In this document: piece by piece, positions 12,401 to 20,163 of the stretch
Layout: each line of letters begins with the position of its first letter
Position numbering within the stretch: the first letter of the stretch is position 1
DNA from: Owenia fusiformis
Taxonomy: Eukaryota > Annelida > Polychaeta > Sabellida > Oweniidae
Length of the DNA stretch: 64,000 nt
Assembly: GCA_903813345.2 (NCBI GenBank)
Contig: CAIIXF020000005.1
Span: 8,313,375-8,377,374 of the forward strand
Reading direction: 5' to 3'
Made by a program: the position numbers and the translations under genes
Notes under the pieces: model-generated
What the model saw: only the letters and a program-made list of their open reading frames with translations
What the model was told of the DNA's origin: nothing
The model's database searches: none

Positions 12401-15400
12401 CTTTCTGGAGTTACTAACAGTCAAGAAAGCTCTGATGTTCTTCAAGGAAAAGATAACTGGACAGAATATTCTGATTTGCACAGACAGCACGACTGTAGCA
12501 GCATATATCAACAACCAGGGCGGAACACATTCCCCTCAACTACTCCAGTTAACTCAGGAGATTCTCTTATGGTGTCACAATCAGCAAATTGTACTCAGAG
12601 CGAATCATATTCCAGGATCACTGAACAGAAGGGCAGATCAGTTATCCCGGAAAAATCAGATTGTCAACACAGAGTGGTCTCTTCATGCAGACATAACCAA
12701 GAATCTATGGGAAATATGGCCAACTCCCAATCTGGACATGATGGCCACATCTCACAATCACAAACTACCAGTTTACGTGGCTCCAGTTCCAGATCTTCAG
12801 TCGTGGAAAACAGACACCATGTCACTGAATTGGGACAACATGTACTTCTACATATTTCCCCCAACAGCAATGATAGCAGCAGTCCTGAACAAACTGCAGG
12901 CTCACCAAAACACAAAATGTGTAATGATAGTACCAAAATGGCCCAATCAACCATGGTACCCAGACCTTCTCAGTCTACTAGTAGATTTTCCTGTACTGAT
13001 TCCAATATGGAAGAAACTCCTTCTTATGCCAAGGACCTCGATTTTTCATCAAGGTCCAGAAAAGATGTCTCTACACGCTTGTCTGTTATCAACAATAACT
13101 TGCGAGAGGAGGGGTTTTCTGAAGAAGTGTCCAAAGCAGTACAAAAGTCTAGGAGAAAATCTACCAATGCCATCTACGATTCAAAGTGGAAATTATTCTC
13201 TGTTTGGTGTTTGGAAAGAGATACCAATCCCATCGAGGCATCTATTCCAATGATTGCAGATTTCTTCATTTATCTCAGAAACACTAAAAAGAGGTCTTTT
13301 TCTACTATCGAGGGCTACAGAACAGCTATAAACAATGTCAGGAAATCTACACAATCTAAAGATCTCTCAGAATCACAAGTGATACATGATATGTTGAGAT
13401 CCTTTAAATTAGAAGATGCAATTCGAAAGTCTACCTTACCCAAATGGGACTTGGTTTTTGTACTTCATGAACTATTAAAGCCTCCATTTGAACCTATGAA
13501 TTCGGCAGATATCAAATGGGTGACTTTAAAGACTGTATTTCTTCTACTGTTAGCCTCGGGCAAGAGACGTAGTGAGATACATGCCTTAGATGTTACAAGG
13601 ATACAATGGAAAAATAACAATACAGAAGTTTTCCTCTATCCATTCATTGGTTTTCTGCCAAAGAGCTTGGAAGCAGCAGAGGGACAAGCCAGATTTCAAC
13701 CTATACATCTGAAATCATTGGCAAGCCATGTGGGAAATGATCCAGATCGATGCTTATGCCCACTTAGAGCACTCAGATTTTATCTTGCTGCTACCAGAGT
13801 CTTCAGAGGTACCAGGAATAGGATCTTCATACCTTGGAAGAAAGGGTGTAATAGCAATTTACACTTAAATACTTTATCCAGCTGGATGAAACATCTGATT
13901 CTTCTAACCTACAATAATTCCACAGCTGAGAGTAGAAGAATTGGGAAAGTTAACGCACATGAAATAAGAGCGTTATCAGCCTCATATGCAGTACAGTCGA
14001 ATGTTAGCCTAACAGAAATATTGAAAAGTTGCTCTTGGGCTCACAACAACACTTTTATCGACTTTTATCTGCGTGATGTCACAGTCCTACAAGATGAAGC
14101 TAGAAAGCTAGGACCTGTGATGCTGGCTGGAACTGTGTGCGACCTGTAGCAGGTGCAGTAAGTACACAACAACTTTTTTCACCCCACCTATCCAATATGT
14201 TACATGCTATGACATATAATTAAGAGGGAAGTAAGTGATATAAACTGAAGATTTTTTTAATTAAATCAACCGTTTATGGAACTTACTTACCTCTTAATTA
14301 CCAGAGACCCACCCACCTTCCCCGCTTGAGGGAAATTTTTATTTTATTTTTTTGTATCTTCGAGGTCTCTCGGTAATATGAAGTAGGTCGTAGCATGAAG
14401 CATGGATAGGCAGTGTATTGGACGAGTTCATTCACTAATCCGTTCATTCAATAGGGGTGTTAGACCTTTCGACTAGTCAATTTATTAAGGTAATGGCATA
14501 TAATTAAGAGGTAAGTAAGTTCCATAAACGGTTGATTTAATAAAAAAAATCTTCATTTTCTTAAATATACACTTGTCAATTTCGCAACTACTTTTTCAAG
14601 TATTCTTTATTTCAAAGCTTTAATGAACATGTTGATTGCTATACACATTTTATAAAATCATATTTATTTGACATGAGGTATTAACATCTATGGTTTACTG
14701 GAAAACAACTGTGTTATTGTCAACTTAGGAATACCCCAAATCATTATTTTTAGTTAAGAGTAGGAAAGAAAGAACATGTCAGAGGTGAGTGATTGCATAA
14801 CCCATAATACAGCTAGTAAAGTGACAAAATCATTGTTTCCACTTTTCAGTAGAGGGGAAACTGACTAGTTATTTACAAAGCTTTATTAAAGACCACCTCT
14901 AAGCACACATAATATAATATACAAGTATCATTTGTGTTCTGGGAAACTCCTTTATGATATTGATATATATATATTGATATATTCAATGAATATTATTCAT
15001 ATTAAAACAAGAAAGGGGAGGGGGTTCATTTACCAGTCAAAACAGACTGCCCTGACCTCTTTCTGGAGAATATTCAATCAGTTATATATCCAACAATAGC
15101 CATCAAAATATGCTTGATACCCATCAATTTGGGTAAAAAATGTTGAATATGTTCAAATATTTGATCTTCCAAGGCAAACATATAAGTAGTTTGTTCAAGC
15201 TGAATTTTTATTCAAGATGGTTTGGACAAAATCAAACGAACAGAAAAGTGAATGAATCATTTCAAAACGGAGTCCCAGGCTTCAACGTGTAATTCTGGAG
15301 AAAGGGGGTCATCTCAAACATTCTCTAGTTTAATGCATTAACTTTGTTGTTTGCACCTATAAACTTTACATCAGATAAATGAGTGATTGAACAATACTAA

Positions 15401-16498
15401 GTAAAATTTTGGTGCATTTTAGAGAAAAAATAACGATTTTGAGTTCAATTATCGAATGTTCCAATTTTTTTTGGACCACCCTGTATAATGCTTTTAAGCC
15501 TCTATTATCCATATTGCTATTCAGATCTAAAAATGTTCCATAAAACATGTTGTACATGTTGAAAAACAATTAAGATATCTGATTTAATAGAATGAATGCC
15601 ACTAAGACATATGGATTCAAATGTAAAGATTTCCATGTATACCAGTTCATGTAGATTATATACACATAGCTCTTACTTTTGTCAGATGTCACCTCCATAA
15701 TGGCAAAGTCAGTTGGTTATGTGAAGAACATCAACTTGCGTCCCAAGCAAGCACAGTGACATCTGGTGAGACTGCTGGTCATGCCACGTTAGAAGATGAC
15801 ACTGCAATGATGCTTGAACATCTTACTATAGGCGGTAAGTTGCAGACTAAATGAATTTCATGTCACCACCTAGAAATGCTGACATATTGTTCATGCCTTC
15901 ATTTTTTGTTTTTTTTGCGTCAGTTGTTAGTGTCTATGACAAGTTTTGACATTTTTATTACCATTTACATGTGGTGAAAATCGTTGTTATGATGCCTTTG
16001 ACTGAATATCAACAGTTTATAGCAAATGTTTATTTACTGCAAATGTATCATTAGTAAAAGACCCATATTAATATTTGACAACTGTCTAATAAAAACAATG
16101 TGGGTCTAAGAATTGATCCCTAAGGATAGGAACTCATTACCCAAAATCAATGAGAATTATCATAGAAAAGCCATTTTCCATCCATACGATTTTAACTTTA
16201 AGGAGTTGAAGAGAATTTATAATTCTCAAAAAATAAAACTAGTTCCAAGTTAGGATGTTGATTACAGCCATTAATTATTGTGTATTAATGTATTTTTACA
16301 GACAAAGACAAAGTACAAACTCAGAATGAAACCTCTGCTGCTACAAAGTTCAAAGGAGCAGTAGTTGGAGCTGCATTGGCCAATGCAGGCGCAACAATGA
16401 TAAAGGATCAAAAGAAAGCAGTTGCTGCATCTGTACTCGCTTCACCTGCAGAACCTACGTTAAATAAGAAAGGAAGCAAAGCATGTGTAGTTATGTGA
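472..16498 (+). CDS. Roco-type (COR) protein with two TIR domains and C-terminal CaaX box (5' partial)
   Basis: Fourteen phase-compatible exons are visible: 472-566, 891-1038, 1496-1613, 1898-2096, 2612-2672, 3194-3355, 3776-3865, 4263-4829, 5339-5447, 5701-5852, 6179-6364, 6813-6910, 15686-15834 and 16302-16498 (2331 nt, 776 codons plus TGA). The first two carry IWKKGS and VKVQGPRPENILFMIHEV...PCMDC, which I recognise as the end of the COR/post-COR region of invertebrate Roco GTPases; LRR and Roc domains would lie upstream. TIR1 runs from STDIFISFCDK (exon 1898) through VFVALISNEY. TIR2 is in exon 4263 (SCFISYCWS...CWLDIEQLG...VIVAFVSDEYAESKNCMLEF). A late exon has a Cys/His segment CHLHNGKVSWLCEEH. 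The protein ends KKGSKACVVM, a CaaX prenylation signal. Membrane-tethered innate or cell-death signalling is inferred. Intron 12 (6911-15685) is inflated by nested transposons; the other introns show nothing recognisable. Confidence 0.85.
4830..5039 (+). other. Possible alternative C-terminus by intron retention
   Basis: After the donor at 4829/4830 the reading frame of the TIR2 exon stays open for 69 codons to a TGA at 5037-5039. Retention of this intron would give a shorter protein ending soon after TIR2, without the CaaX tail. The segment contains a short direct duplication (tatgggcgtaacacc twice). It may be chance openness. Confidence 0.3.
7178..9033. mobile_element. Foldback-like element with minisatellite inverted arms
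   Basis: The left arm (about 7185-7490) is a tandem array of a roughly 16-bp unit (tttcaccccctagacg and variants). The right arm (about 8781-9030) is the same array in inverse orientation (cgtctagggggtgaaa). They flank about 1.3 kb without a convincing ORF. An 8-bp direct repeat GTTCAGTC borders the element (7170-7177 and 9034-9041), and the uninterrupted right copy of the host TIR has GTTCAATC at the same place. Long inverted repeats made of short tandem units recall Foldback/Galileo-type elements. Confidence 0.75.
8108..8540. mobile_element. MITE family M1, copy 1 (inside the foldback element)
   Basis: About 430 bp bounded by AGATGCGAGTAG on the left and a degraded complement on the right. 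It is clearly similar along its whole length to copies at 17126-17566 and, in reverse orientation, 48676-49087. No ORF. Non-autonomous DNA transposon; superfamily unknown. Confidence 0.75.
9123..9280. repeat. DIRS left inverted terminal repeat
   Basis: 158 bp that is nearly identical to the complement of 14372-14530. It starts GTTTATATCAC and ends ...CATATTACC. The gag start codon at 9221 lies inside it. Confidence 0.9.
9221..11143 (+). CDS. DIRS ORF1, gag-like protein with Arg/Ser-rich region
   Basis: 640-codon ORF from an ATG inside the left terminal repeat to TGA at 11141. Residues about 120-280 are rich in RS/SP/RR dipeptides (for example SPRRR, SPSRRGSPRRRGR, SRSRSRSPVR), resembling SR splicing-factor domains. 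This is followed by a non-repetitive segment and an Asn/Lys/Ser-rich, RGKGRGEKK-like basic tail. No CCHC zinc knuckle is seen. By position it should be the nucleic-acid-binding structural protein of the element. It overlaps the RT frame by 158 nt and is in the same frame as the recombinase ORF. Confidence 0.8.
   Translation: MNSSNTLPIHASCYDLLHITFRRPSRYKPSTELGATIFVKMMNNEDVYMNTSEKCPAIILQQEEGECTDGDTEQAGIQESADQNFNMSLTDNFLKEKISVLMNEMLQNKQQESPRNSVNTRHSSPRRLQQEARSDRPSSAARSEFVRSPRKSYRSPRRSPSPWRFQDPRSHASPRRRASPSRRGSPRRRGRHSSSRDRVWSPRRPEPRRYTPERRGHHDRHGEHSPRRRSRSYSRETSVSSSYTPRPRDPSLRSSRDKHRSPHRRPKSRSRSRSPVRTRSPNPEVIAPVSLSKESSTNHSLERHEGPEDMDSPSENFQDGGSRISEEEKVLASYNAAAISQVKNLLPDANLTHQVPDRAVVIKPLASQFFKNESEGNEKSFLPLSPTVMTCFSNRSSIIANDFAFKKVGQLSRNDKASRFPIPPAGGLVVSSMRPNSSLSAVMSEENFKKADKDLTISKTQYRLLEEGLRFQLKPLAYAEWLLGAVAKILNDSSSTDTKMLSDLLQPAAQAIGCLTDQNVRLLSNVVLLRRDGFLKNMTCPSAAKEMLRTLPINPLAQELFPQESVTEILKSNQSDLTNQALTSLAKMNARAESKKSSQPNKKDNNNNNRKSSFNNNNGPGKKNSSNSFRGKGRGEKKSQ
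10986..13253 (+). CDS. DIRS ORF2, reverse transcriptase / RNase H
   Basis: Open frame of 755 codons, +1 relative to gag. RT motifs in order: FVPKESGSLRPVINLHHLN, SIDCVDAYFHLPI, LPFGLASAP and the catalytic YLDD (11811-11822). RNase H: YTDASLEAWGAH (about 12308), a conserved Glu in NFLELL, TDST, and a late segment ANHIPGSLNRRADQLS. Downstream is the region shared by DIRS/Ngaro proteins (NLDMMAT...SLNWDNMYFYIFPP...VPKWPNQPWYP), sometimes described as methyltransferase-like. No internal stop is seen, so it looks intact. The true start is unclear: frameshift from gag, internal initiation or splicing are all possible. Confidence 0.9.
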   Translation: MRELNQRSLLNQIKKTTTTTTESPVSITTMALVKRTALTLFVAREEERKNHSDYLPISSSPPSLCLPQLPVCPQQLPVGARLQHFLAKWKEITDLGGFLQIIKEGYQPKLHTKPTLTCNPWPFQSSTRDRKDLYAATVTQLLEKQAIEVVQNVSSPGLYSHLFFVPKESGSLRPVINLHHLNLHLEVPKFKMETVAQIMDAVQPQQWVTSIDCVDAYFHLPIKQSFRKYLRFVVQDQVLQFKALPFGLASAPMIWTHLLRPLAAHLHSRGILFHYYLDDWLIRGNSPTVVLQHTQMVLELAQALGFLINFKKSELQPTQKFTYVGVEYDLSKGICRPPHDRVEKIWKAGQHLLEKGIASAETWQSLLGLLSSAEKQVPLGRLHLRPLQCCLFQQWSPLSQPQSHLVVLSPDAQGALLWWLDPRNLQAGQPLNRFHPTMTIYTDASLEAWGAHTQSQECSGVWSQLESSLHINFLELLTVKKALMFFKEKITGQNILICTDSTTVAAYINNQGGTHSPQLLQLTQEILLWCHNQQIVLRANHIPGSLNRRADQLSRKNQIVNTEWSLHADITKNLWEIWPTPNLDMMATSHNHKLPVYVAPVPDLQSWKTDTMSLNWDNMYFYIFPPTAMIAAVLNKLQAHQNTKCVMIVPKWPNQPWYPDLLSLLVDFPVLIPIWKKLLLMPRTSIFHQGPEKMSLHACLLSTITCERRGFLKKCPKQYKSLGENLPMPSTIQSGNYSLFGVWKEIPIPSRHLFQ
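13007..14149 (+). CDS. DIRS ORF3, tyrosine recombinase
   Basis: The frame is open from 11177, but its first 600 codons are a Ser/Thr-rich shadow of the RT ORF; recombinase-like sequence starts near the ATG at 13007. Catalytic residues of the tyrosine recombinase family are visible: Arg in SGKRRSE (about 13564), His and Arg in HEIRA (13958-13969), Trp in SCSWAH (14035) and the nucleophile Tyr in FIDFYLRD (14066-14068). It would integrate the circular DNA intermediate. It overlaps ORF2 by about 250 nt and shows no frameshift or stop. Confidence 0.9.
   Translation: MEETPSYAKDLDFSSRSRKDVSTRLSVINNNLREEGFSEEVSKAVQKSRRKSTNAIYDSKWKLFSVWCLERDTNPIEASIPMIADFFIYLRNTKKRSFSTIEGYRTAINNVRKSTQSKDLSESQVIHDMLRSFKLEDAIRKSTLPKWDLVFVLHELLKPPFEPMNSADIKWVTLKTVFLLLLASGKRRSEIHALDVTRIQWKNNNTEVFLYPFIGFLPKSLEAAEGQARFQPIHLKSLASHVGNDPDRCLCPLRALRFYLAATRVFRGTRNRIFIPWKKGCNSNLHLNTLSSWMKHLILLTYNNSTAESRRIGKVNAHEIRALSASYAVQSNVSLTEILKSCSWAHNNTFIDFYLRDVTVLQDEARKLGPVMLAGTVCDL
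14213..14300. repeat. DIRS internal complementary region
   Basis: The first part is the complement of the outer left terminus and the second part the complement of the outer right terminus, joined at about 14245/14246. In the DIRS replication model it templates completion and circularisation of the element. Confidence 0.9.
14372..14555. repeat. DIRS right inverted terminal repeat
   Basis: Inverse copy of the left repeat (about 158 bp of near identity) plus about 28 extra outer bases ending ...aaatcttca. Confidence 0.9.
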
Positions 16499-17125
16499 AC
16501 TATACCAGGTGATGAGGTGTGGTTAGTTGGAGTAACCAAGAGGCACCATACTAATAATGGACCAGATATAAACTAAAATGATTCCATGTAATATGGAACA
16601 TGGATTATTGGACTACCGTATGGTGCCACAAGTAGTTAAAAGTGTTCCATTTATGGAAGTATTTTACTTTTATAGAGATGTTCTATTTGACAATTTTAAC
16701 AATGTAATGCTAAATGTGAGACAGCATTTAGAAATTTGAGATTGAGTAACCAAAAGCAGAGCACCAAGCTGTGATATAAAACTCATTGCAGTAATTTGTA
16801 CAATTATACAAAATAATATGATGAGATACATGTACAATCTCATATGATAGGAAAATCAGGTGAACAGTTTAAATGATAATGACTATTAAAGATAGTCAAA
16901 ATCATAAAAGAGTCATGTCAATTATGTCTTTGTATTGGAAAATGATGCAAAGTGGAGGCAGAGTCTCAATTCCGATCCACTAGCTCAAAGATGTAAAGCA
17001 ACAGAAGTTAAGCATTAGATCTGAAACCAATGCAGTTTTAAACATTCCAGCTTTTCTTTTTATGTTTGTGTGCATTCAACATTTCTCATAGCTATGAAGC
17101 TATTCCTCTGTAAAATATGTAATAA

Positions 17126-17566
17126 TAGACAAGGTGCGAGTAGAAATAATCTTGATTTACGTCATTAAATATTCAAAATTTAGTCAAAGTGATGTCATAT
17201 TTAAAACCTGCATGTAAAAGTGCATCTAGAAATATGGTTTCGAAAATTGTTTATCAACTTTGAAAATTTAATTTTTTTGAAAATGTGACTTCTTGTTCGG
17301 GTTGATTCTCCATAGACCCCATGATACAAAATCACAAAAAGTGAAATATCTTTTCTTGTATTGGATAGATAACCTTTTCTTTTACTGGACATATTTCAGT
17401 TTGCATAACTATTAGATACATAAGGGTTATATGAAAATTGAATCATTAAAACAGATGTGATTTAAGTTTAAGGGAACTTTCTCCTATACCCACCATGCTA
17501 TCTGACCCGAACGAGCCACCTGGTGGTGAATCTGGTAACTACCTACTCGCATCTGCGTTATTGCAC
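17126..17566. mobile_element. MITE family M1, copy 2
   Basis: About 440 bp, same orientation as copy 1. Ends: left gacaaggtgcgagtag, right ctactcgcatctgcgtta, giving roughly 20-bp imperfect TIRs. No ORF. Confidence 0.8.
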
Positions 17567-19017
17567 GCAAATCCAAATGTTGATTGGTTTAGTAGGTTGT
17601 AAATTAAATGTTCAGCTCTTACATGCTTTTTCGTGCATAAAACAAGTAAAACGTGAAAGGCTTCATCCATTGAGAAGCAATTCAGGCACATTCTACCTCA
17701 GAATTGACAACCAGCCATGACTGGATATTTTTTCAGAATCCAGCTGGGATATATAATTTAGGATTTCAAACATGTTTAATAACACATATTGCTCAAAAGT
17801 GTCATCCTTTCAGATATTTCATATAGGATTCCTGTATAGTCTCATAAAAGTCATCAATAGCAGATGCTGGACAACTGATGCAATATGACCTTGACCTTTA
17901 GTCAAGTGACCTTGGCCTGGAAATCCTCACCCAATAGGAATGTGTTTATGTAAAATAAGTTGAATCCTTATGGTAGATGTGCATTTTCCCATGACTAACT
18001 TACCTAAAACATGGTTAAACTTACTTTTAATCTGCTTTCTGTCTGGTCTGTTTAGATAATATTTACTATATTTAGCCAGTATTAAAAGTTAGGCCTGAAT
18101 TAATTAAATGTTTAAAAGAAATTTCCAATAACCCCTCACATATTCTAGTAAAGAAGCTATGATATACAGTATTGAACAAATAATAAATTAATGCGACGGG
18201 CCTAAGTTTATCCTATTTTTGAAAGGACAAATTGCAACCTTTAACCAAAGACATCATTAATCTAGCCAATGTATTATAGATTCTTTTATGCACCAAATGG
18301 GCAGGGTTTATTGGAAAGCTATATTTCTATGGAATTCCTTTTCGAATCCAATAAGATTGCATCCGTAAACTGATAGCCACATTTAGAATTCCTAATATTG
18401 TTTGTAGTAATGTTTGTCATTTGAGGGTGAATATTATATTCTGACCTCGTGCAAAGAAGGTTCTATCATATCACTATCACATTATTGTATGGAAGTTATT
18501 AGTAGAAATATTTTTGATATAGAGCAGGACTAATTCTGTGTTTTCATTGACTTAAAATATAGTTACAAGTATATTTAATTCACAATTTTATCATGCTGTA
18601 ATGCTTAATATTTGAAATTGTTATTGTGTATAAATATTACAATTCGTGAATCCATCCATGCTGAACAGGGTTTTCTTTACAAATATATAACAAAAAAAAC
18701 AATTTGAAATATAATATTTACTATAGTTTATTACATACATTTTACATCTTTTCACTTACTTTTAGACATGTAACCAACTTGTTAAACCATATTATTTACA
18801 TAATGTACATATATAACAAATATACAGATATTGGATATTATATAAGCATATTAAAGCACATGTACTATTGTATGTAATTCATGATTTTATCATTTGTGAC
18901 TCACTATTAGACGTGTAACTTTTAACTTGTTATAATATTTACATATATAACAAATATACAGATACTGGATAAGCAATCTTAAGTACTGTTGTATGCATTT
19001 TATGATTCTTTATCTCA

Positions 19018-19436
19018 CGACAAAAAAGTGGTGACATATTGTTATGGTCTCCGTTTTTTGTGGTTGGTGGTTGGAGTCTGTAACAAATTCTTACAACTTC
19101 CAATAGCTTAACAAATACTGTTTAGACTGACATCAATTTTTTTCAAAACCATCTTTAAGTTCTCAGAAGTTCAAATCTGACTTTAGGTTTGACTTACAAT
19201 GACCTTCTCAAGGTCAAAAAAGGTCAAAAGGATCTTTTTTCAACTTCAAATTGACAATTTTGTTTTTCAAAATCATCTACAAGTTCTTAGAAGCTCAAAT
19301 CTGACTTTAGATTTGAGATTTGACCTTTAGTGACCTTCTCAAGGTCAAAAAGGTATTTTTCAAAGTTCACTTTAGATAATATTGTGAGCAACTAGGTGTT
19401 GACATTTTGTCATGTTAATGCCTTATCATTCATGAC
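19018..19436. repeat. Type A repeat (GGTGGTGACA-ended), short form
   Basis: Begins with aagtggtgacatattgttatgg, continues through a GGTTGGTGGTTGG segment and about two copies of the tcaaatctgac/TGACCTTCTCAAGGTCA unit, and ends atattgtgagcaactaggtgttgacattttgtcatgttaatgcc. Same family as 28632-31245, 32186-32296, 44764-44905 and 48330-48547. Confidence 0.75.
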
Positions 19437-19829
19437 TGCACATAGAATATATACATTTTATGATATCTATGATCAACAACATTTTGAACTTAATTGACCA
19501 GTTTATAAATAAGTTGCACAAATCTTTAACTCCAAGTTCTTCCACAGTAAAATTCAATTCAAAATCCAATCAACAATTTTAATATATAATCATAAGACTT
19601 GCCTTTTTGTCAAATGATCAATATATGTCATAATAAGCATTTACACAAGAATAAGCTCCATAGAATATGACTTAGAAAGCAAAACAAATTTTGCAAGTGA
19701 GATCCTCTGTTTTACTGGTAATTCTTTTGATGCTATGATACTGTGAAATTTTTTCTCAAATTAGCATAATTTATAGCTTTCTAGAAGTTTGTGTCTTCAG
19801 GAATGTGATGTATTTATTCTCATTCTTTT

Positions 19830-20062
19830 TATTGCACTCTTAAAAAGTGCTATAGAGTTATTGTCTTGTGCTGCTGGCTGGGTGCCACATATAGGTCTTG
19901 TCATCGAAATTCCAGGAAAACTGCTTATCTGTTCAACTTGTAATGCAACAACAGATGCAAGAACAGGCTAAGTACAAAGATCTGAATAAGATTTGGACAT
20001 GCTGTGTTACTTACATGCCAGCCATTTATTTTGCTCTTCAAAGTGCAATATTTATCACTGTG
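19830..20062. repeat. Type C repeat (GCACTTT hairpin), short form
   Basis: Starts with a hairpin gcactcttaaaaagtgc followed by tatagagttattgtcttgtg. The body contains ccaggaaaactgcttatctg and gatgcaagaaca. It ends ctcttcaaagtgcaatatttatcactgtg. Short version of the repeat at 62105-63600. Confidence 0.75.
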
Positions 20063-20163
20063 TTTCCCTTTTCAATTTTTTAGAAATAAAAATATGTAGT
20101 ATTTAACCTAACAACCTGGACTCAGTACAGTATAATATATTAAGGAAAAAGATCTTAACAAGC

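Larger units (their letters stand above)
9123..14555 (+). mobile_element. DIRS-type tyrosine-recombinase retrotransposon, apparently complete
   Basis: About 5.43 kb with inverted terminal repeats: left 9123-9280, right 14372-14555. The right one extends about 28 bp further out. An internal complementary region (14213-14300) consists of the complement of the left end (about 9123-9155) joined to the complement of the right end (14501-14555), the hallmark of DIRS elements and their circular intermediate. Three open frames follow: gag-like 9221-11143, RT/RNase H 10986-13253, tyrosine recombinase ending at 14149. The element sits in the same orientation as the host gene, inside a TIR element. No target-site duplication is seen, as expected for recombinase-mediated integration. 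Confidence 0.93.
7077..15485. mobile_element. Tc1/mariner-like TIR element, non-autonomous, split by two later insertions
   Basis: The termini are inverted repeats starting TACAGGGTGGTCCAAAAAAA, flanked by TA (7075-7076 and 15486-15487). The left TIR tip (7077-7177) matches the complement of 15390-15485. The inner TIR part (9042-9122) matches the complement of about 15300-15390. Subtracting the foldback element (7178-9033) with its duplicated 8-bp target and the DIRS element (9123-14555) leaves about 1.1 kb without a transposase ORF. The tip sequence and TA duplication suggest Tc1/mariner mobilisation; the family was not verified. Confidence 0.8.
16499..20163. other. Intergenic region, convergent 3' ends of the TIR gene and FBXO7
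   Basis: Noncoding, AT-rich, about 3.7 kb. It holds MITE M1 copy 2 (17126-17566), a type A repeat (19018-19436) and a type C repeat (about 19830-20062). 17570-19015 shows no gene or clear repeat beyond short local duplications (for example a repeated acatatataacaaatataca near 18807 and 18940). Confidence 0.7.

Noticed and set aside
11177-13006. Serine/threonine-rich first 600 codons of the long frame before the recombinase
   Set aside because: It overlaps the RT/RNase H ORF completely and reads as its frame-shifted shadow.
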